From contig USEG01000001.1 of NCBI GenBank assembly GCA_900553555.1, positions 1 through 29,613 on the forward strand: 29,613 bases of DNA. The letters are read 5' to 3'. The position numbers and the translations under genes are program-made. Origin of the DNA: an uncultured Clostridia bacterium (GTDB taxonomy: Bacteria > Bacillota > Clostridia > Christensenellales > Pumilibacteraceae). Below, piece after piece: positions 26,398-29,613 of the stretch. The notes beneath the pieces are model-generated. The model was not told the DNA's origin. It worked only from the letters and a program-made list of their open reading frames with translations, and did no database searches. How positions within the stretch are numbered: the stretch's first letter is position 1; each line of letters starts with the position of its first letter.

Positions 26398-27079
26398 CGA
26401 AATATTAGACGAAGTGTTGGAGGCCGTGTTGTTTGTGTCGGGCAGCGGATTGTCGCTGGACGACTTGAAACAACATCTTGAGGTCAGCCAAAAAGATTTG
26501 AACGAGGCAATAAAACGACTGGAAAAAAAATACGGCGGTAAATGCGGAATAAAGCTCATACGCTATAATAACAAGATACAGTTTGCCTCTAACCCCGATT
26601 ATTCGGATATTATCAGCTGCGTTTTAAACCCAATAAAAGAAAAGGAATTGTCCAACGCTGCCATGGAAACCATGGCGATTATTGCTTACAGGCAGCCGGT
26701 GACTCGATTGGAAATAGAGCAAATACGCGGCGTAAACTGTGAATATACGGTTCAGATGCTGCTTAAACACAATCTTATAGAGGTGGTCGGCAGAAAGGAC
26801 GGCGTGGGCAAGCCGCTGCTGTTTGGCACTACGGAAAATTTTCTGAAACGTTTTCAGATAGCGTCTTTGGACCAGCTGCCCGATTACGAGCAGCTTTTGC
26901 AGTCCATTAAAATCATAGAGCGGGGAGATGTAAACGGTCAGACGAATAGCGGTGAGAGCGAGAGTATATATAACGAGTTTGAAATCAAGGAAACGGAGGA
27001 AGAAGTTCCGGATTTTCTGGAAGGGGAAAAGATTCAGAAAATCGTAGGAAATAAAGAAGATCCGCAAACAGCGAAATAA
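26387..27079 (+). CDS. scpB: Segregation and condensation protein B
   Basis: ScpB is the winged-helix partner that binds ScpA. The motifs EAVLFVSGSGLSLDDL, AMETMAIIAYRQPVTRLEIE, IRGVNCEYTVQMLL and GRPLLFGTTENFL-like GKPLLFGTTENFLKRF are typical. The tail from about residue 180 is acidic and low in complexity. The length of 230 residues is usual. AGGAAG in the end of scpA is its ribosome binding site. Confidence 0.95.
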   Translation: MINNEILDEVLEAVLFVSGSGLSLDDLKQHLEVSQKDLNEAIKRLEKKYGGKCGIKLIRYNNKIQFASNPDYSDIISCVLNPIKEKELSNAAMETMAIIAYRQPVTRLEIEQIRGVNCEYTVQMLLKHNLIEVVGRKDGVGKPLLFGTTENFLKRFQIASLDQLPDYEQLLQSIKIIERGDVNGQTNSGESESIYNEFEIKETEEEVPDFLEGEKIQKIVGNKEDPQTAK

Positions 27080-27091
27080 ACAAAGCGCTTT

Positions 27092-27613
27092 ATGATGCAT
27101 AAAAAATATATAAATTTAGATAATAAAGGCATGTACATCATGTCTTTTTTTATTTTAATTTGCGTGTTGCTTTTTGCTCCGATAGGTTTTTCGGCGCGCG
27201 TCATCGCTTGCGGCGAGAATAAGCCTGCGGTAAAGATATTTTTGTTTAGATACGAGTTGTTTTCGGGGGAAATAGATACCGATAAAATCGATTTAGCGCT
27301 CCCGGCAAAGGTGTTGGTTGCAATAAAAAAGAGCGAAATAATCAGACTTGTTAATATCAAAAAAATCAGTTTGTCGGCGACTGTACCAATAGAAAGATTG
27401 GTTGTGTCGTCGCTGCTGTTTGGAGCAATAAAGGCTTTTTTTGGAATTGTACAATGCGTTGCCCGAGAAAAACGTGCGGAAAATATTTTTGCGGACGTCA
27501 AATATACCACGGGCAGTGAATTTAATGTCGTATTTTGTAGCATAATAAATATAAGTTTGTCGGATATTATAACGGCTGCAGCGCTGCTTGTCGTAAAAAC
27601 GGCGCAGGTCTAA
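27092..27613 (+). CDS. YtfI-like (DUF2953-type) membrane-associated protein
   Basis: This is a protein of up to 173 residues with one clear N-terminal membrane segment (about 17-37) and a second hydrophobic patch (about 105-120). I assign it to the YtfI/DUF2953 group mainly because it lies directly before gerW/ytfJ, as in Bacillus ytfI-ytfJ, and has matching size and layout; sequence support is modest. The listed ATG has no ribosome binding site. ATG 27140 lies nine bases after AAAGG and may be the true start, which would place the membrane segment at the N-terminus. Confidence 0.6.
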   Translation: MMHKKYINLDNKGMYIMSFFILICVLLFAPIGFSARVIACGENKPAVKIFLFRYELFSGEIDTDKIDLALPAKVLVAIKKSEIIRLVNIKKISLSATVPIERLVVSSLLFGAIKAFFGIVQCVAREKRAENIFADVKYTTGSEFNVVFCSIINISLSDIITAAALLVVKTAQV

Positions 27614-27625
27614 CGGAGGTAAAAA

Positions 27626-27997
27626 ATGATAATCGAAAACGAAACCAGGCCCATAGAAAAGCTTATGAGCGGTGCCTATGACAGTATTAAAGGTCTTGTG
27701 AGCGCCGATACGGTAGTGGGAAGCCCGATAAAAGCAGAGAACGGAGTAGTTATTATTCCTATAAGTAAGGTAGCTATGGGCTTTGTAACCGGAGGCGGAG
27801 AATACGGCGACGCACCTGACGCCGACGCTCACTGCGCAGGTGGAAGCGGCGCCGGAATGTCGGTCGTTCCCGTTGCATTTCTCGTGAGCAACGGCATAGA
27901 AATCAAGCTTGTAAACATCAGCGACAAACCGGCTATGGACAAAATTATTGACGCTATTCCCGAAGTTGTCAAGCTGGTTATGAGTGCAATAAAATGA
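27626..27997 (+). CDS. gerW: Sporulation protein GerW (YtfJ)
   Basis: GerW family proteins are made in the forespore in Bacillus and affect germination. The 123-residue protein has the family order: IEKLMSGAYDSIKGLVSADTVVGSPI, in parts as EKLMSGAYDSIK and ADTVVGSPI, then VVIIPISKVAMGFVTGGGEYG, a Gly-Ala-rich loop GGSGAGMSVVPVAFLV, and a C-terminal IDAIPEVVKLVM. CGGAGG precedes the start. Its stop overlaps the next start as ATGA. Confidence 0.92.
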   Translation: MIIENETRPIEKLMSGAYDSIKGLVSADTVVGSPIKAENGVVIIPISKVAMGFVTGGGEYGDAPDADAHCAGGSGAGMSVVPVAFLVSNGIEIKLVNISDKPAMDKIIDAIPEVVKLVMSAIK

Positions 27998-29052
27998 AAA
28001 AAACAGTATTTATTCTTATATTATCAGCTATATTATGTATTATGTCTGTCATAGTACATGGCGTCGGCATTGCCAATGTCAACGCCACCGGTTACAGCGA
28101 AATCGTAATAGAGCAATCTTCAGGGCGCGTTCTTTACTCCAATGACGGCGATAGAAAACGTCCCATGGCGAGCACTACAAAAATAGTTACGGCTATTACC
28201 GCAATAGAGAATTACAAAGGAGATATGCACGATATCGTCGAAGTGCCGGCCGAGGCTGTAGGTATAGAAGGCTCGTCGCTTTATCTAAAACGCGGCGAAA
28301 AGCTTGAATTTATTGACCTAATGTACGGATTAATGCTGCGCTCGGGTAATGATTGCGCTGTTTCTGTTGCTATCTTAACGGGCGGCAGCGTCGCCAGATT
28401 TGCCGACATGATGAATGAGACGGCAAAAAAAGCCGGCGCAGTTAGTTCGCATTTTGTCAATCCGCACGGGCTGCACGACGATGACCACTATACTACGGCG
28501 GCAGATTTAGCCCTAATTACGGCGTCCGCAAAGCGCAATGATTTATTCCGGGAGATAGTCTCGGCAAAAAAATATGTCACTCATCGCAGCGGTGATGCGG
28601 AACAGACCATTTACAACAAAAATAAGTTGCTGTCCTCATACGAAGGCGCCTGCGGCGTAAAAACGGGGTATACAATCAAAGCCGGCAGATGCCTTGTTTC
28701 TGCGGCGACGCGCGGCGGCATGACGGTAATTGCCGTTGTGTTAAATTGCGGACCTATGTTTGAAGAGTGTGCCCGCCTTATGGACAAGGCGTTTGAAGAT
28801 TACGAGATGAAAAATCTCGTACCGGAAGGGGTCTTGTCCTATTGCAAAGATGAAAACGGCAAGCTTATCGCTCTTAAGGCCTGCGGGGAATTATTATATC
28901 CCGTCAAAAAAGGCGTTTTCGAGCCGGCCGAATATATTATATCGGACGTGGGGGTCGTTCCCAAGAACGCGGAAAGCGGATTTGAAAACGGGAAATTAGA
29001 TATTTACTTTGACAAACAGTTGCTTTTTTCTGTAAAATTAGTTACTATATAA
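27994..29052 (+). CDS. dacB: D-alanyl-D-alanine carboxypeptidase, DacB type
   Basis: This is a second low-molecular-weight penicillin-binding protein, 352 residues. Motifs: S60-TT-K63 (RPMASTTK), S117-G-N119 and K223-TG (GVKTGYT). A signal segment covers residues 1-26. Its place between gerW and rluB matches Bacillus dacB, which shapes spore cortex, although the usual spmA and spmB are not between it and rluB here. Residues 15-22 of the signal segment are encoded by palindrome copy 4. It overlaps gerW, so it is read from the same message. Confidence 0.9.
   Translation: MKKTVFILILSAILCIMSVIVHGVGIANVNATGYSEIVIEQSSGRVLYSNDGDRKRPMASTTKIVTAITAIENYKGDMHDIVEVPAEAVGIEGSSLYLKRGEKLEFIDLMYGLMLRSGNDCAVSVAILTGGSVARFADMMNETAKKAGAVSSHFVNPHGLHDDDHYTTAADLALITASAKRNDLFREIVSAKKYVTHRSGDAEQTIYNKNKLLSSYEGACGVKTGYTIKAGRCLVSAATRGGMTVIAVVLNCGPMFEECARLMDKAFEDYEMKNLVPEGVLSYCKDENGKLIALKACGELLYPVKKGVFEPAEYIISDVGVVPKNAESGFENGKLDIYFDKQLLFSVKLVTI
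28037..28057. repeat. Palindrome copy 4, inside the dacB-type gene
   Basis: GTATTATGTCTGTCATAGTAC (written as GTATTATGTC-T-GTCATAGTAC) is centred on T28047, with mismatches at 28045/28049 and 28040/28054. It lies 43 bases inside the gene and encodes part of the hydrophobic signal segment (CIMSVIVH), in the same reading frame as copy 3. Confidence 0.65.
29009..29038 (+). promoter_or_regulatory. Candidate promoter for rluB inside the end of dacB
   Basis: A perfect TTGACA (29009-29014), an 18-base spacer and TAAAAT (29033-29038). The start near 29045 falls just before the dacB stop and 39 bases before the rluB ATG. Confidence 0.5.
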
Positions 29053-29083
29053 GTACGTTGAAGTTTTTATACAGAGGTTTGTT

Positions 29084-29613
29084 ATGAGGATCAATAAATA
29101 TCTTGCCGAATGCGGAGTTGGCAGCAGAAGGAAAAGCGAAGCGCTCATTTTGGACGGCCGTGTTTCGATAGACGGCAAAGTGGTTACCAGTCTTGCCGTG
29201 GACGTCGATCCCGAAAATGCACGGGTGTTGTTGGACGGCAAGATAGTTCATCCCATCAACAAGCACATATATCTGAAGATGAACAAACCGAAAGGTTATG
29301 TCTGTACTATGGCTGATGACAGGGGAAGAAAAACCGTTATTGATCTTTTGCCCGAAAAGTATGCCGGTAAGCGCATTTTTCCCATAGGCAGATTGGATTA
29401 TGATACCGAAGGACTGCTTCTTCTGACTACCGACGGCGATTTGGCACAAGCGCTTTCACACCCGAGTAACGAAATCCCCAAAACGTATATTGCAAAAATC
29501 GAAGGCTCGATAAGTGAGGCGGAGCTGGCAAAACTGAGAAAGGGTGTGGAAATAGACGGCGTTATGACCAAAAAGTGTAAAGTCAAAGTGTTGGAAAAAG
29601 ACGAGAAGAGCAC
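29084..29613 (+). CDS. rluB: 23S rRNA pseudouridine synthase RluB/RsuA family, 3' end cut by window
   Basis: The first 176 codons are present. An S4 RNA-binding domain opens the protein (MRINKYLAECGVGSRRKSEA, ILDGRVSIDGKVV). The pseudouridine synthase domain follows with LKMNKPKGYVCT and the catalytic segment GRLDYDTEGLLLLTTDGDLA, whose first aspartate is the expected nucleophile. AGAGG (29073-29077) precedes the ATG. Position after the dac gene is as in Bacillus and Clostridia. RluB is favoured over RsuA by context. Confidence 0.93.
   Translation, partial: MRINKYLAECGVGSRRKSEALILDGRVSIDGKVVTSLAVDVDPENARVLLDGKIVHPINKHIYLKMNKPKGYVCTMADDRGRKTVIDLLPEKYAGKRIFPIGRLDYDTEGLLLLTTDGDLAQALSHPSNEIPKTYIAKIEGSISEAELAKLRKGVEIDGVMTKKCKVKVLEKDEKS

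Overview
The window reads as a chromosomal segment of a low- to mid-GC, endospore-lineage Firmicute, most likely an uncultured member of class Clostridia. Evidence for this: strong Shine-Dalgarno sites (AGGAGG type), consensus vegetative promoters (TTGAnn-17-TATAAT), Firmicute gene orders (trmD-rbgA-rnhB-yraN, infC-rpmI-rplT, scpA-scpB-ytfI-gerW-dac-rluB), and sporulation genes (spoIVB, a Spo0A-type domain, gerW). Genes are packed tightly with many ATGA overlaps. All run on the plus strand except tmcAL. No phage, IS element, CRISPR array, tRNA or rRNA was seen, and no gene-free stretch exceeds 300 bases.

Layout. 1-2218: tRNA modification, ribosome assembly and RNase HII (trmD, rbgA, rnhB, yraN). 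2328-3311: alanine racemase, behind a 31-base palindrome. 3360-5500: an unknown membrane protein, rsmD, coaD and a SepIVA/DivIVA-like coiled-coil protein. 5497-6699 (minus): tmcAL, facing pta-ackA-comFC (6833-9739); TmcAL consumes the acetate that Pta/AckA make. 9784-11047: promoter, structured leader, infC with an ATT start, rpmI, rplT, terminator. 11098-18200: an rRNA methyltransferase, yebC, then a recombination and queuosine cluster (radC with a long extra tail, ruvC, ruvA, ruvB, queA, tgt). 18338-18682: rplS, away from its usual place beside trmD. 18771-21593: a 940-residue cysteine-rich repeat lipoprotein. 21647-24840: a sporulation block (spoIVB, a Spo0A DNA-binding domain with no receiver, a SpoIIM-like membrane protein, a DacF-type carboxypeptidase). 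24958-29613: an M50 protease, scpA, scpB, a ytfI-like gene, gerW, a second D-Ala-D-Ala carboxypeptidase and the start of rluB.

The least ordinary points are these. (1) A stand-alone, diverged Spo0A effector domain sits directly after spoIVB. (2) A recurring 19-21 base palindrome of the form TATTATGTCWGACATARTA occurs four times in about 26 kb, twice between genes and twice inside the 5' ends of coding sequences. (3) spoIVB and dacF share upstream boxes GCATA-N17-AAAAATA, which resemble forespore sigma promoters. (4) The large CxxC-repeat lipoprotein carries an internal duplication of about 147 residues. (5) Several genes lack a ribosome binding site and have a -10 box about 5-7 bases before the ATG, as expected of leaderless mRNAs.
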